DNA of 64,000 nucleotides from Halococcus salifodinae DSM 8989 (GCF_000336935.1 NZ_AOME01000079.1:32755-96754); one strand, 5' to 3'. Positions 45,857 through 54,107 are shown, numbered from the stretch's first letter. Program-made: numbers and translations. The notes: generated by a model from the sequence alone, not told the origin.

Positions 45857-47032
45857 TCACTCGCCCTGGCCGGGCTTTTGTGGCACCGAGATGTCGCCCG
45901 CGATGATCTTCTCCTGGGACTCCTCGAGGGACTGTTTGACCTCCTCGGGGATCTCCGAGCCGAGTTCCTGGCCGTAGACCGCCTCGACGCCGTTCCCTTC
46001 GAGACCGAGGGTCGTCACGCTCCCGCCGTTGAAGCTGTCGTTGGCGACGTTCTCGATCGACCTGAACACGGCGTTGTTGACCTTCTTGACCATGCTCGCG
46101 AGGATCACGTCGGAGAAATTCGGCGAACTCTTCGACTGATCGGAGTCGACACCGATGGCGTACCGGCCCTGTCCCTGGGCGGCCTGGAACACGCCGATAC
46201 CACTCCCACCGGCGGCGTGGTAGACGATGTCCGCGCCGTTGTCGTACATCGAGACCGCGGCCTCCTTGCCTGCACCGGGATCGGAGAACGAACCGGTGTA
46301 CGCGACCCGCACGTTCGCCTCCTCGTTCGCGTGTTTCGCACCTGCCTCGAACCCGGCCTGGAACTTCTTGATCAGCGGGACTTCCTCGCCACCGACGAAC
46401 CCGAGCGTCGCGTTTTCGGGGTTGGTTTCGCCCGCACCCGCGCTCATCTCACGTGTCGTGAGCAGACCCGCGAGGTGGCCGATCTGGAACGATCCGACGT
46501 GTTCTTTGAACGTGTAGCTCGCGACGTTCGGCTCCTCGACCACACCGTCGACGAGCATGAAGTTCTGGTCGGAAAAGTTGGGAGCGACGTCCTGAAGCCC
46601 GCTCACCTGTGCGAACCCGATACAACAGATCAGGTCGTAGGCTGGGCTGGTCTGCTGGGCGAACCGGCGCTGAAACGTCGGAAAATCCGAGTTCTGCTCC
46701 GGCTGAGCGTTGTTGAAACTGACGCCGATCTCGTTGGCGGCCCGCTTGACGCCGCGGTTGGCCGAGTCGTTGAACGACTTGTCGCCGAGGCCACCCTTCG
46801 CGTACACCATCCCGACGTTCATGTCGGAGCCACTACCCGACCCGCCGCTCGCGTTCCCGGTCGCGTTCGAGCCGTTGCCACCGGACCCGTTCGATCCTCC
46901 TGAATCGTTCGACCCACCGGAGTCGTTGCCCGAACCGCTTCCACCACCGCCGCTCGTACAGCCCGCAAGACCGGCGATACCGGCTGCTCCAGTGATCTGC
47001 AGGAATCGTCGTCTGTCCGGACTCGTGCGCAT
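45857..47032 (-). CDS. BMP-family nucleoside-binding lipoprotein
   Basis: 391-residue substrate-binding protein of the BMP/Med/PnrA family, capturing nucleosides outside the cell. The N-terminus MRTSPDRRRFLQITGAAGIAGLAGC combines a Tat motif (RRRFLQ) with a lipobox Cys, so it is folded before export and lipid-anchored. A Gly/Ser/Asn linker (about residues 26-65) precedes the domain: MNVGMVYAKGGLGDKSFNDSANRG, FVGGEEVPLIKKFQAGFEAGAK and VYHAAGGSGIGVF. First gene of the importer operon, with a possible TATA element at about 47054-47061. Confidence 0.94.
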   Translation of the reverse strand: MRTSPDRRRFLQITGAAGIAGLAGCTSGGGGSGSGNDSGGSNDSGGSNGSGGNGSNATGNASGGSGSGSDMNVGMVYAKGGLGDKSFNDSANRGVKRAANEIGVSFNNAQPEQNSDFPTFQRRFAQQTSPAYDLICCIGFAQVSGLQDVAPNFSDQNFMLVDGVVEEPNVASYTFKEHVGSFQIGHLAGLLTTREMSAGAGETNPENATLGFVGGEEVPLIKKFQAGFEAGAKHANEEANVRVAYTGSFSDPGAGKEAAVSMYDNGADIVYHAAGGSGIGVFQAAQGQGRYAIGVDSDQSKSSPNFSDVILASMVKKVNNAVFRSIENVANDSFNGGSVTTLGLEGNGVEAVYGQELGSEIPEEVKQSLEESQEKIIAGDISVPQKPGQGE

Positions 47033-47053
47033 GCCATGAACCACTGTCGTAGT

Positions 47054-47061
47054 GGAATAAG
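47054..47061 (-). promoter_or_regulatory. TATA-like element of the nucleoside importer operon
   Basis: On the minus strand CTTATTCC ends 21 nt before the ATG at 47032, in an otherwise GC-rich 293-nt region (47033-47325) where I see no gene. Confidence 0.45.
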
Positions 47062-47325
47062 TGTATCGTTCATTCGGGACCACCGACGGTGCCGGCGATG
47101 TTCGCATAGCGACATCGACGGACACGTGTGGGTGTCGCCCAGCATCGTTCACTCGCCGACCGACGCCTCCGAGAAGTCGACGGGAGACGCCCGTCCGGCG
47201 CAAGCAGATCGGTTCGGATGCGGAGGGCAGCAGTGAGAACGCGACGGCGATCGTCGGAATACCGGATGCCGTCGGGGCGATCCCATCGTAGAAAACCTTG
47301 AAAACGATTTTCGCGGATTCGACGC

Positions 47326-48729
47326 TCAGTCTTCGACGGCCGTCTCGACCGTCGCCACCGCCCGTTCGCGGAGCTCTTCGACCTGCTCGCTCTCGGCGTA
47401 CACCCGGACTTTGGGTTCGGTACCGCTCGGTCTGACGAGCACCCACCCCTCGTCGAGATCGAGCCGGACGCCGTGTTCGGTCTCGACAGCGGCGTCCGGG
47501 AACGCCTCGGGAAGCGTCGTCGCGAGGCGCTCCATCACCGCGTCCTTTCGATCGTCGGGACAGTCGACGCTCACCTTCCGGTAGGGGCGCTCGGCGATCG
47601 GCTCGCGGAGCGCGGCGAGGCTCCGACCGGCGACCAGCCGCGAGAACACCGCAGCGCTCGCCACACCATCGATCCACGGCCCGAGGGCGGTGTGGATGTG
47701 TTTCCACGGTTCGGCCGCAAAGACCACCGACGTGTCGGCGTCGCCCGCCTCGCGCACCGCCGCGATCCCGACGTGGAGCGCTCCCAATCGGACGCGCTCG
47801 ACTCGGCCGCCGGCCGCCGCGACCCGCTCGTCGATCCGTGAGGAGGCGTTCGGCGTGGTCACCACCACCGGGTCGTCGGCGTCGCTCGCGCGGGTGTAGT
47901 GCTCGGCGAGGATCGCCACGATGGTGTCCTCGTGGACGATCTCGCCCGTTTCGTCGAGAAACACGACCCGATCGGCGTCACCGTCGTGGGCGATCCCGAG
48001 CGTCGGTCCATCGGTCTCGTTGGCCGCGGCTCCGTCGCCGTCGTCGCTGTCGTCGAGAAACACCTGAAGATCGCCGAGCGTCTCGGGCGTGGGCTTGCTC
48101 CCGCGGGCGGGGAAGTGGCCGTCGACGTTCGCGTTCAGCGCCACCACGTCGGCCCCGAGCGCGCGGAGCACCTGCGGGGTCGCGCGGCTCGCCATCCCGT
48201 TGCCGCAGTCGACGACGATTTCCATCCCGTCGAGCGCCGCCCCGTGGCCTGCGGCGTAGTCCGCGATGCGGTCACGATAGCCCGTGAGCGGGCCGATCCG
48301 TTCGGTGTCGCCCCACTCGTGCCACGCCGTTGGCGACCCGTCCTCCTCGACGCGTTCCTCGATCCGGGCTTCGGCGTCGTCGCCGTACTCCTCGCCGTTT
48401 TCGAACAGCTTCAGCCCGTTGTCGGTCGGTGGGTTGTGACTCGCTGTGACCATCACGCCGCGACGGCCGCGCGAGGCAAAGGCGAGCGCTGGCGTCGGGA
48501 GTACCCCTGCCCGTCGGACCGTCGCCCCCGCGCTTTCGAGGCCGGCTTCGAGCGCCGCCGCGAGCGCCGGGCCGGTCTCGCGGCCGTCACGGGCGATCAC
48601 GAACTCGACCGGCTGACCGTCTTGGTCGACAGCGTCGGTTCCGGCGGCCCGGCCGACCGCGAGCGCGAGCTCGGGCGTGAGGCGCTCGCGGACGTCACCG
48701 CGGATACCCGCGGTACCGAAGAGAGTCAT
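47326..48729 (-). CDS. Phosphohexomutase (phosphoglucosamine/phosphomannomutase family)
   Basis: 467-residue alpha-D-phosphohexomutase that moves phosphate between C6 and C1 (or C1 and C6) of a sugar. All four family signatures are present: GTAGIRGD at the start, the phosphoserine loop VTASHNPP (about residues 95-102), the Mg2+ loop DGDADR (about residues 240-245) and RPSGTEPK near the end. An acidic insert (DDSDDGDGAAANETDG) interrupts domain 2. GlmM-type (cell-surface glycan precursor) and ManB-type functions cannot be separated by sight. Confidence 0.92.
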   Translation of the reverse strand: MTLFGTAGIRGDVRERLTPELALAVGRAAGTDAVDQDGQPVEFVIARDGRETGPALAAALEAGLESAGATVRRAGVLPTPALAFASRGRRGVMVTASHNPPTDNGLKLFENGEEYGDDAEARIEERVEEDGSPTAWHEWGDTERIGPLTGYRDRIADYAAGHGAALDGMEIVVDCGNGMASRATPQVLRALGADVVALNANVDGHFPARGSKPTPETLGDLQVFLDDSDDGDGAAANETDGPTLGIAHDGDADRVVFLDETGEIVHEDTIVAILAEHYTRASDADDPVVVTTPNASSRIDERVAAAGGRVERVRLGALHVGIAAVREAGDADTSVVFAAEPWKHIHTALGPWIDGVASAAVFSRLVAGRSLAALREPIAERPYRKVSVDCPDDRKDAVMERLATTLPEAFPDAAVETEHGVRLDLDEGWVLVRPSGTEPKVRVYAESEQVEELRERAVATVETAVED

Positions 48730-48786
48730 GGTCGAGGATCGAACGGGCGGTATTTATGGCGGGTGGTTTCCGCCGACGGTCCTGGC

Positions 48787-49242
48787 TTAGAGCTCGACGC
48801 CGCCGGGGATCAGACTGTGCTGGCGCACGAGATTTCCTTCGCTATTGTACACGAGAAACGTCGTCTTGTCCTGGGTGAGCACGTCACGGCCCTCGAAGCG
48901 GACGACCATCTGGTAGCGCCCCTCGTCGTCGGTCGCCTCGCCGTAGGCGCGCGCCGCCCGGATGAACCCGAGCACACCATCCGAATCGGCGTTGAGTTCG
49001 AGCACGAAATCGCCGGTGATGCGGTTGGTGACGCTGAGGACACCGTCACCATCGTCGGCGTGGAGGCGGTAGTTGACGTCGGTCTCGTCGGCGGCAACGA
49101 GGTCGTCGGTTCCCGCGAGTCGCTCCTCGAGCACCTCGCTCGGGCCGTCGAAGTCGATGGTGAGGGTGGGTTTCGCCGGCTGGCCGTCCACCGCCACCCA
49201 GTCGGTGTTGCTGACGTGGAGGTCGAAGTACTCGCGCCTCAT
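48787..49242 (-). CDS. DUF5793-like haloarchaeal protein
   Basis: 151-residue soluble protein that I recognise as the haloarchaeal DUF5793 type: MRREYFDLHVSNTDWV start, PTLTIDFDGPSEVLEERL, LSVTNRITGDFVLELNADSDGVLGFIRAARAYGEAT and a closing YNSEGNLVRQHSLIPGGVEL. Function unknown. The ATG at 49242 gives the conserved N-terminus; upstream in-frame sequence is antisense to the methyltransferase gene. It is divergent from that gene (132 nt between starts). Confidence 0.8.
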   Translation of the reverse strand: MRREYFDLHVSNTDWVAVDGQPAKPTLTIDFDGPSEVLEERLAGTDDLVAADETDVNYRLHADDGDGVLSVTNRITGDFVLELNADSDGVLGFIRAARAYGEATDDEGRYQMVVRFEGRDVLTQDKTTFLVYNSEGNLVRQHSLIPGGVEL

Positions 49243-49374
49243 TCGGTATGGCTCGCCTACGACGCCCGGCGTCATGAACGTAACGCCGGTGTGGCCGATC
49301 GGTGGGCGACCGCCCAGCCGAGAATCGCCGAGCCGAACGGTTGAGGTGGGCGGGGACCGAACGCGACTCACTCG

Positions 49375-50028
49375 ATGGACGACGATTCGCCCACGCGCCG
49401 CGGCGTCAGAGAAACCTACGACCGGATCGGGAGCCACTTCGCCCAGACGCGTGCACACCCGTGGCCGGCGGTCGAGCGGTTCGTCGAGCGCGCGACGCCC
49501 GCGACCGACGCGACCTGGGGACTCGATCTCGGCTGTGGGAACGCGCGCCACGCCGCCCTGCTGACCGACCGAACGGAGCGGGTCGTGGGGATCGACGCGA
49601 GCCGCACGGTGCTCGACACCGCACGCGAGCGGGTCCAGGAGGTGGACGGCAAAATCGAACTCTGTCAGGCCGACGCAACCCACCTCCCGCTCGCCAGCAA
49701 CAGCGTGGCCCTCGCGGTGTACATCGCCACGATCCACCACCTCCCGACCCGCGACGCACGCATCGCGAGTCTCGACGAACTCTCGCACGTGCTCGCACCG
49801 GGTGGGCGCGCCCTCGTGAGCGCGTGGAGCACGACCCACGAGACGTTCGACCGGGAGGAGGGGTTCGATACGACCGTCGACTGGACGCTGCCCGGCGGCG
49901 AGACCGTTCCGCGATACTACCACATCTACGACCCGGACGAGTTCGAACGGGACCTACGCACAAGCGCGCTCGGAATCGAGCGAACCTTCGAAGAAGCGGG
50001 AAACTGCTACGCCGTGGTGGGCGACTAA
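49375..50028 (+). CDS. Class I SAM methyltransferase, Trm9-like
   Basis: 217-residue methyltransferase. The opening YDRIGSHFAQTRAHPWPAVERFVE (about residues 15-38) matches the Y-x-x-I-x-x-H-F-x-x-T-R-x-x-P-W-P pattern of Trm9/ALKBH8-type tRNA wobble-uridine methyltransferases. It is followed by SAM motif I LDLGCGNARH, motif II GIDASRT and motif IV CQADATHLPL. The next gene, 41 nt downstream, is tRNA-Gly(UCC), a class of tRNA modified by yeast Trm9. Archaea make related U34 modifications; the exact reaction here is inferred. Confidence 0.85.
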   Translation: MDDDSPTRRGVRETYDRIGSHFAQTRAHPWPAVERFVERATPATDATWGLDLGCGNARHAALLTDRTERVVGIDASRTVLDTARERVQEVDGKIELCQADATHLPLASNSVALAVYIATIHHLPTRDARIASLDELSHVLAPGGRALVSAWSTTHETFDREEGFDTTVDWTLPGGETVPRYYHIYDPDEFERDLRTSALGIERTFEEAGNCYAVVGD

Positions 50029-50069
50029 AGGGAAAGGTCCTTAGTCGCCGCCGAGAGAAACTCGAATGC

Positions 50070-50170
50070 GCACCAGTGGTCTAATGGCAAGACCTGGGCC
50101 TTCCATACGCGGACGGTCCCCGTTCGGGTGAAGACAGCCCATGATCCGAGTTCGATTCTCGGCTGGTGCA
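50070..50170 (+). tRNA. tRNA-Gly(UCC) with 30-nt intron
   Basis: Complete cloverleaf: acceptor GCACCAG/CTGGTGC (50070-50076/50163-50169) with discriminator A; D stem GTCT/AGAC; anticodon stem TGGGC (50095-50099)/GCCCA (50137-50141) with loop C-T-TCC-A-A; T stem CCGAG/CTCGG around TTCGATT. No CCA is encoded. The anticodon TCC is at 50102-50104. An intron (50106-50135) lies at the canonical 37/38 site. CUUC (50100-50103) pairs with GAAG (50130-50133), leaving 3-nt bulges CA|U and AC|A at both cleavage sites: a perfect bulge-helix-bulge. Confidence 0.95.
50106..50135 (+). other. Intron of tRNA-Gly(UCC)
   Basis: 30 nt between nucleotides 37 and 38. Inside it, CGGACGG (50110-50116) pairs with CCGTTCG (50120-50126) with one G-U wobble and a 3-nt loop, giving the terminal hairpin that presents the bulge-helix-bulge to the splicing endonuclease. 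Confidence 0.88.
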
Positions 50171-50238
50171 ATCGCTTTCTTGACGCTCGACGATTCGTTC
50201 GGTCGCCCTTCGAGTGTCCATTCGAGTTCGAGGACGAC

Positions 50239-51024
50239 CTACTCGGTTAGTCCGTACCCACGCTGGAACAGCCAGACATCGATCGCGACGACCACTGCGG
50301 CCGCACCGCCGAGCACGGCGAGCGAAACGTTTGGCTCGATCGAGGCGATCCCGAGGAAGCCGTATCGCACCCCGTCGACCATGTAGACCATCGGGTTCAC
50401 CAGCGAGACCGTTCGCCACACGGGTGGAAGCGCGTCGAGCGGATAGAACACCGCACCGAAGAACACGAGGGGACGGATGATGAACTGGTTCAGCACGGTG
50501 AGATAATCGAAGTCGCGTGCCCAGAGCCCGCCCATCACGCCGAAGCCAGCGAACAGCACCGCGATCACGAGCACGAACGCGACCGCGTAGACCGGGTTCG
50601 CGAGCCCGACGCCCGTCCCGATGGTCAGCGGGATCATGACAGCGCCGACGAGCGCGATGAGCACGCCGATGATCATGCCGCGGAGCGCGCTCGCGCTCAC
50701 GTACGCGCCGACCATCTCGGTGTAGGAGAGCGGCGAGGTCTGAATCTCGTGGATGTACTCGTTCCAGCGGCCGTGGAAGATCGAAAACGAGGCGTTCTCG
50801 AAGGCGTTCGCGATCACGCCGAGCACGATCAGTCCCGGGAGGATGTAGAGGATGTAATCGACGCCCTCGATCGAGCCGACGCGCGCACCGAGGATCACCC
50901 CGAACACCGAAAAGTAGAGCACGTTGGTGATCAGCGGCGGCAGGAACGTGTTCCGGGGCCGGCGGACGAACCGGAGGATCTCGCGGTGGACGAGGGTTCG
51001 CAGACCGGTCGAGACGACGCTCAT
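50239..51024 (-). CDS. ABC-2 type exporter permease
   Basis: 261-residue membrane protein with six hydrophobic helices, of the drug/lipid/O-antigen exporter type (PF01061): LVHREILRFVRRPRNTFLPPLITNVLYF at the start, then GRWNEYIHEIQTSPLSYTEMVGAYVSAS (the coupling loop), the conserved RPLVFFGAVFYPLDALPPVWRTVSLVNPMVYMVDGVRYGFLG and a last helix. Its ATG overlaps the stop of the ATPase gene (ATGA). Cargo unknown. Confidence 0.92.
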   Translation of the reverse strand: MSVVSTGLRTLVHREILRFVRRPRNTFLPPLITNVLYFSVFGVILGARVGSIEGVDYILYILPGLIVLGVIANAFENASFSIFHGRWNEYIHEIQTSPLSYTEMVGAYVSASALRGMIIGVLIALVGAVMIPLTIGTGVGLANPVYAVAFVLVIAVLFAGFGVMGGLWARDFDYLTVLNQFIIRPLVFFGAVFYPLDALPPVWRTVSLVNPMVYMVDGVRYGFLGIASIEPNVSLAVLGGAAAVVVAIDVWLFQRGYGLTE

Positions 51025-52001
51025 ATCGAGGCCTCCGGCGATTCCGTTTCGTCGGCCCGATCGGTCCCGTCGGTTTCGTCCGCTTCGTCGCGTCTGGTCA
51101 GCTCGACGAACACCTCTTCGAGCGAGGTTCGAGAGATGTCGATGTCGACCACGGTGTGGCCCTGGCGATCGAGCTGGCGGATGAGATCGGGCGCGACCTC
51201 GCCACCCTGTGGAGCCGTGATCACGAGGGTGTCGCCGTCGAGATCGACGTTCACGACCCGTTCGTTGTCGATATTGGGAGCTTTCGCGGGTGGTTCGCGG
51301 AGCTGGAGTCTGATGGTGTCGTTGCCGCGGGCCATCAGCTCGTCGGGGCTCGCGACCGTGACCTTCTGCCCCGAGTCCATGATCGCGACCTCGTCACAGA
51401 GGCGTTCGGCCTCCTCGATGTAGTGGGTGGTGAGGAGGATCGTCGTGCCGTCGTCGTTGAGATCGGTGATGATCTCCCAGAGATCCCGACGGAGTTCGAC
51501 ATCGACCCCGGCGGTGGGCTCGTCGAGGATCAGGAGGTCGGGGTCCGACACCAGCGCGCGGGCGAGCATGAACCGGCGTTTCATCCCGCCGGAGAGCCAG
51601 TCGAAGCGCGTCTCGCGCTTGTCGTAGATTCCCACCGTTCGGAGTGCCTCGTCGGCGCGCCGACCCGCTTCCTCGGTCGAAATCCCGTGATAACCTGCCT
51701 TGTGGATCAGGACTTCTCGGATCGGGAAGAACCGGTCGACGTTGAACTCCTGGGGCGCGAGGCCGATCCGGTCACGGGCCTCGCGGTACTCGTCCTTGAC
51801 GTCGTGGCCGAACACGCTGGCCTCGCCGCCGGATTTCCGGACGAGCCCGACGAGAACGTTGATGAACGTGGTCTTGCCCGCGCCGTTCGGGCCGAGGAGG
51901 CCGAAGAACTCGCCCCGCTCGACCGACAGCGAGAGCCCGTCGAGCGCCTGCACGTCGCCATAGCTTTTTTCGAGATCGGTCGTAGAAATCGCGAGCGACA
52001 C
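51021..52001 (-). CDS. ABC exporter ATP-binding protein
   Basis: 326-residue ATPase paired with the downstream permease. Walker A GPNGAGKTT (about residues 38-46), Q-loop APQEFNVD, signature WLSGGMKRRF, Walker B LLILDEPTAG and switch His in TTHYIEEAE. The C-terminal extension carries a small beta domain (NVDLDGDTLVITAPQGG) and an acidic tail. A GTG at 52001 (SLAISTTDLEKSYG) is taken as the start because the preceding in-frame stretch is His/Pro-rich. It is divergent in layout from the tRNA and followed by the MFS gene. Confidence 0.92.
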   Translation of the reverse strand: MSLAISTTDLEKSYGDVQALDGLSLSVERGEFFGLLGPNGAGKTTFINVLVGLVRKSGGEASVFGHDVKDEYREARDRIGLAPQEFNVDRFFPIREVLIHKAGYHGISTEEAGRRADEALRTVGIYDKRETRFDWLSGGMKRRFMLARALVSDPDLLILDEPTAGVDVELRRDLWEIITDLNDDGTTILLTTHYIEEAERLCDEVAIMDSGQKVTVASPDELMARGNDTIRLQLREPPAKAPNIDNERVVNVDLDGDTLVITAPQGGEVAPDLIRQLDRQGHTVVDIDISRTSLEEVFVELTRRDEADETDGTDRADETESPEASI

Positions 52002-52080
52002 TACCGGACAATGGGTCGGCGGGCGATTAAGCGTGTTGGCTTCGGCTGGGCAAGGTCCTCGCTGGTGCGATTCCGGCAGA

Positions 52081-53370
52081 TCAGTCGCCCGGCGTGGGTG
52101 TCGCGCTCGGTGCGGGATCGAGGCTGTAGAGTGCGGCGAACACGCCGGTGGCAACCACGATGAACCCCGAGGCCGTCAGGAAAGCGACGAACACGCCCGT
52201 CGCGTCCCAGATCGCGCCCACAGTGAAGGGACCGGCGACCTGGCCGACCTTCCACCCGATCGAGCGCAGCGAGAGGCTCGCCGCGACCGCGTCGAAGTGC
52301 TCGCCCTCCTCGACGAACAGCGCCATGCTTGCGGGGAGCCGGAGACTGTCGGCGATCCCGATCACCGCGAACGCACTGAATAGCACGAAAAAGGCCGGCA
52401 CGAGCGTGAACCCACCGAACGCATTCGTCGAGAGGGTGGGGAACACCGCGCCTGCGTACTCGGCCAGCGGGATGATCGCCGCGCCGAGCGCGTACACCAG
52501 TGCGCCCGCGATCACGAACTGGTGTTTGTGGCCCACTCGATCGGTGTAGCTGCCGACGCGGCCCTGAAGGAGGGATTTCGTGAGTTTGCCACCCGCGAGC
52601 ACGATCCCGACGAGGAAGGGGTTCATCCCGAACTCGGTCCGGGCGTAGATCGGGAGGAAGATGATGACCGCCATCTTGCCGAAGCTGAGGCCGAGCCGGA
52701 GGACGACGAGCGCGCGGATCGCGGTCCGGTCCATGAGTCTGCGGAGGGTCTCGACGCCGGTGGCTGCCTCGGGGTCGGTCCGCCCGCCGGGGTTGTCCCG
52801 GAGGAAGAAGAAGACCGCGACCGTCGCGCCGATGGTGACGACACTTAGAACGGCGTAGGTCAGGGAGAACCCGTAGACGTAGAGCAGGAGGCCGCCGACG
52901 AGGTCGCCAGCGAGGCTCGAAAACGCCCCGACCTGGTTGTAGGTCCCGAGCCACTTCCCGCGCTCCTCGCTCGGGCTGAGTTCGCCCACGACCGCCGAGC
53001 CGGTGATCCAGAGGACGCTCGCGCCGAAGCCCTGGACCACGCGCATCAGGATGACACCGGAAACGTCGCCGACCTGCGAGAATCCGACGAAGACGAGAAC
53101 GTTGAGCACCAGGCCGGCGAGCAGGAAGCGTTTCGCGTTGTGGGTGTCGATCAGTCGCCCGAGCGGGAGGACGATCAGGAGCTGGACCAGCGCGAATGCC
53201 GTGCCGAACAGCCCTTCCACAGTACCAGTGGTCCCGAACTGGTCGGCGTACAGCGCGAGCGCGATCAGGATGGTGGAGTACGCCTGTGAGCGCGCGAACG
53301 CGGTGCTCGCGAGCGCGACGAACTCCCGATTTCTGAAGAGGCTCAGCGAGCCGCCGTCGGTTTCCGCCAC
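52081..53370 (-). CDS. Major facilitator superfamily transporter
   Basis: 429-residue permease with twelve predicted helices. The loop 2-3 motif is PLGRLIDTHNAKR (about residues 71-83); the loop 8-9 counterpart is GRVGSYTDRVGHKH. Its other features (SEERGKWLGTYNQVGAFSSLAGDL; ADSLRLPASMALFVEEG) fit a drug-efflux-like MFS group. It starts with GTG at 53370, with a TATA-like AATATTT about 30 nt before. Substrate unknown. Confidence 0.9.
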   Translation of the reverse strand: MAETDGGSLSLFRNREFVALASTAFARSQAYSTILIALALYADQFGTTGTVEGLFGTAFALVQLLIVLPLGRLIDTHNAKRFLLAGLVLNVLVFVGFSQVGDVSGVILMRVVQGFGASVLWITGSAVVGELSPSEERGKWLGTYNQVGAFSSLAGDLVGGLLLYVYGFSLTYAVLSVVTIGATVAVFFFLRDNPGGRTDPEAATGVETLRRLMDRTAIRALVVLRLGLSFGKMAVIIFLPIYARTEFGMNPFLVGIVLAGGKLTKSLLQGRVGSYTDRVGHKHQFVIAGALVYALGAAIIPLAEYAGAVFPTLSTNAFGGFTLVPAFFVLFSAFAVIGIADSLRLPASMALFVEEGEHFDAVAASLSLRSIGWKVGQVAGPFTVGAIWDATGVFVAFLTASGFIVVATGVFAALYSLDPAPSATPTPGD

Positions 53371-53398
53371 TATCGTGGAATCCGCGATGGAGACTGAA

Positions 53399-53406
53399 AT
53401 ATTCGA
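53399..53406 (-). promoter_or_regulatory. TATA-like element of the MFS gene
   Basis: An AT-only GAATATTT stretch (minus strand) lies about 28 nt upstream of the GTG at 53370, in otherwise GC-rich DNA. Confidence 0.45.
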
Positions 53407-53410
53407 TTAT

Positions 53411-53921
53411 TCCGGGGATGTTCGGAGGGTTCTGGCACGTTATCGAGGACCACGAAGCGGTTCGTGTGGGCGGCCGCTGTGCAGCTGCGGTGGCGGAGCG
53501 GTCGTGGTGGCGGCGGTGCAGTTGTAGTGGTGGCGGTGCAGTCCTGGTGGATCGAGGGCGAGGCCCGAACGAAGTGAGGGGCCGAGGGCTCGGGCGGTGC
53601 TGTGCGGGGCGGTTGCGGAGAGCGCAGCGTCCGCACGAGCGGAGCGAGCGCGGTTCACGAGAGACGCTCCGCGTCTCTCTGGCTCTCGTTCGCTCCCTGC
53701 GGTCGCTCACGGCGAGCGCCCAGCGGGCGCGAGCGGGGGTTTTTCATGTCCTCGTGAGCAGCGTGGGATCGAAGGTCCCACGGGCCGTTCGCGCGGCTTC
53801 GCCGCGCGAAGACGAAGCGAACGAGGGCTCGGAGCGGCTACGCCGCTCCGGTGAACGTTTTTGCAAGGGGGGTTGCGCGAGCGAACGTAGTGAGCGAGCG
53901 CAATCCCTCCGCAGTAAAAAG
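53411..53921. other. Intergenic repeat element, copy 3 (plus orientation)
   Basis: About 510 nt without a credible gene. It holds a GGCGGTG-rich run, GGATCGAGGGCGAGG (53549-53563), GAGGGCTCGGGCGGTGC and GGTTGCGG (53584-53618), strong palindromes (AGAGACGCTCCGCGTCTCT at about 53662; GCGCGGCTTCGCCGCGC at about 53793) and the hairpin module at its right end. Order and orientation match copy 2. Confidence 0.65.
53857..53921 (+). repeat. T-tract-flanked hairpin module, copy 3
   Basis: GTTTTTGCAAGGGGGGTTGC pairs with GCAATCCCTCC around a GCGAACGTAGTGAGCGA loop, followed by GTAAAAAG. The right end abuts the tRNA-like fragment at 53925, so on the minus strand its CTTTTTAC would terminate that unit. 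Confidence 0.7.
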
Positions 53922-53924
53922 GTT

Positions 53925-53955
53925 CGTGCGCGGGATTCGAACCCCGGTCGATCGC
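53925..53955 (-). pseudogene. tRNA 3'-end-like fragment
   Basis: On the minus strand CGACCGGGGTTCGAATCCCG followed by CGCAC reads like a T arm plus acceptor 3' half, with the universal GTTCGAATC loop. The T stem has a mismatch, and no 5' acceptor, D arm or anticodon arm can be found upstream, so it is not a functional tRNA. It closely resembles the 3' end of the intact tRNA-Arg 180 nt away (shared CGGGATTCGAACCC). It may be a relic of element integration at a tRNA. Confidence 0.55.
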
Positions 53956-54107
53956 TTCCTCGCTCCCGTCGGTCGCGAGACTGCGCTCTCCCTGCTTCGA
54001 ATCTCGCACGGTACGCTGTCGGTTGCTCACGTCCGTTCGCAACACGACAGCGGGCGTGGCGGGACTCCCACGAGCGTAGCGAGTGGGAGTACGTCACGGC
54101 CGCGAAG

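Noticed and set aside
53925-54060. Full tRNA with a long intron on the minus strand
   Set aside because: No 5' acceptor strand pairing with CGCGCAC, no D arm and no anticodon stem could be found, and the T stem has a mismatch; it is at best a fragment.
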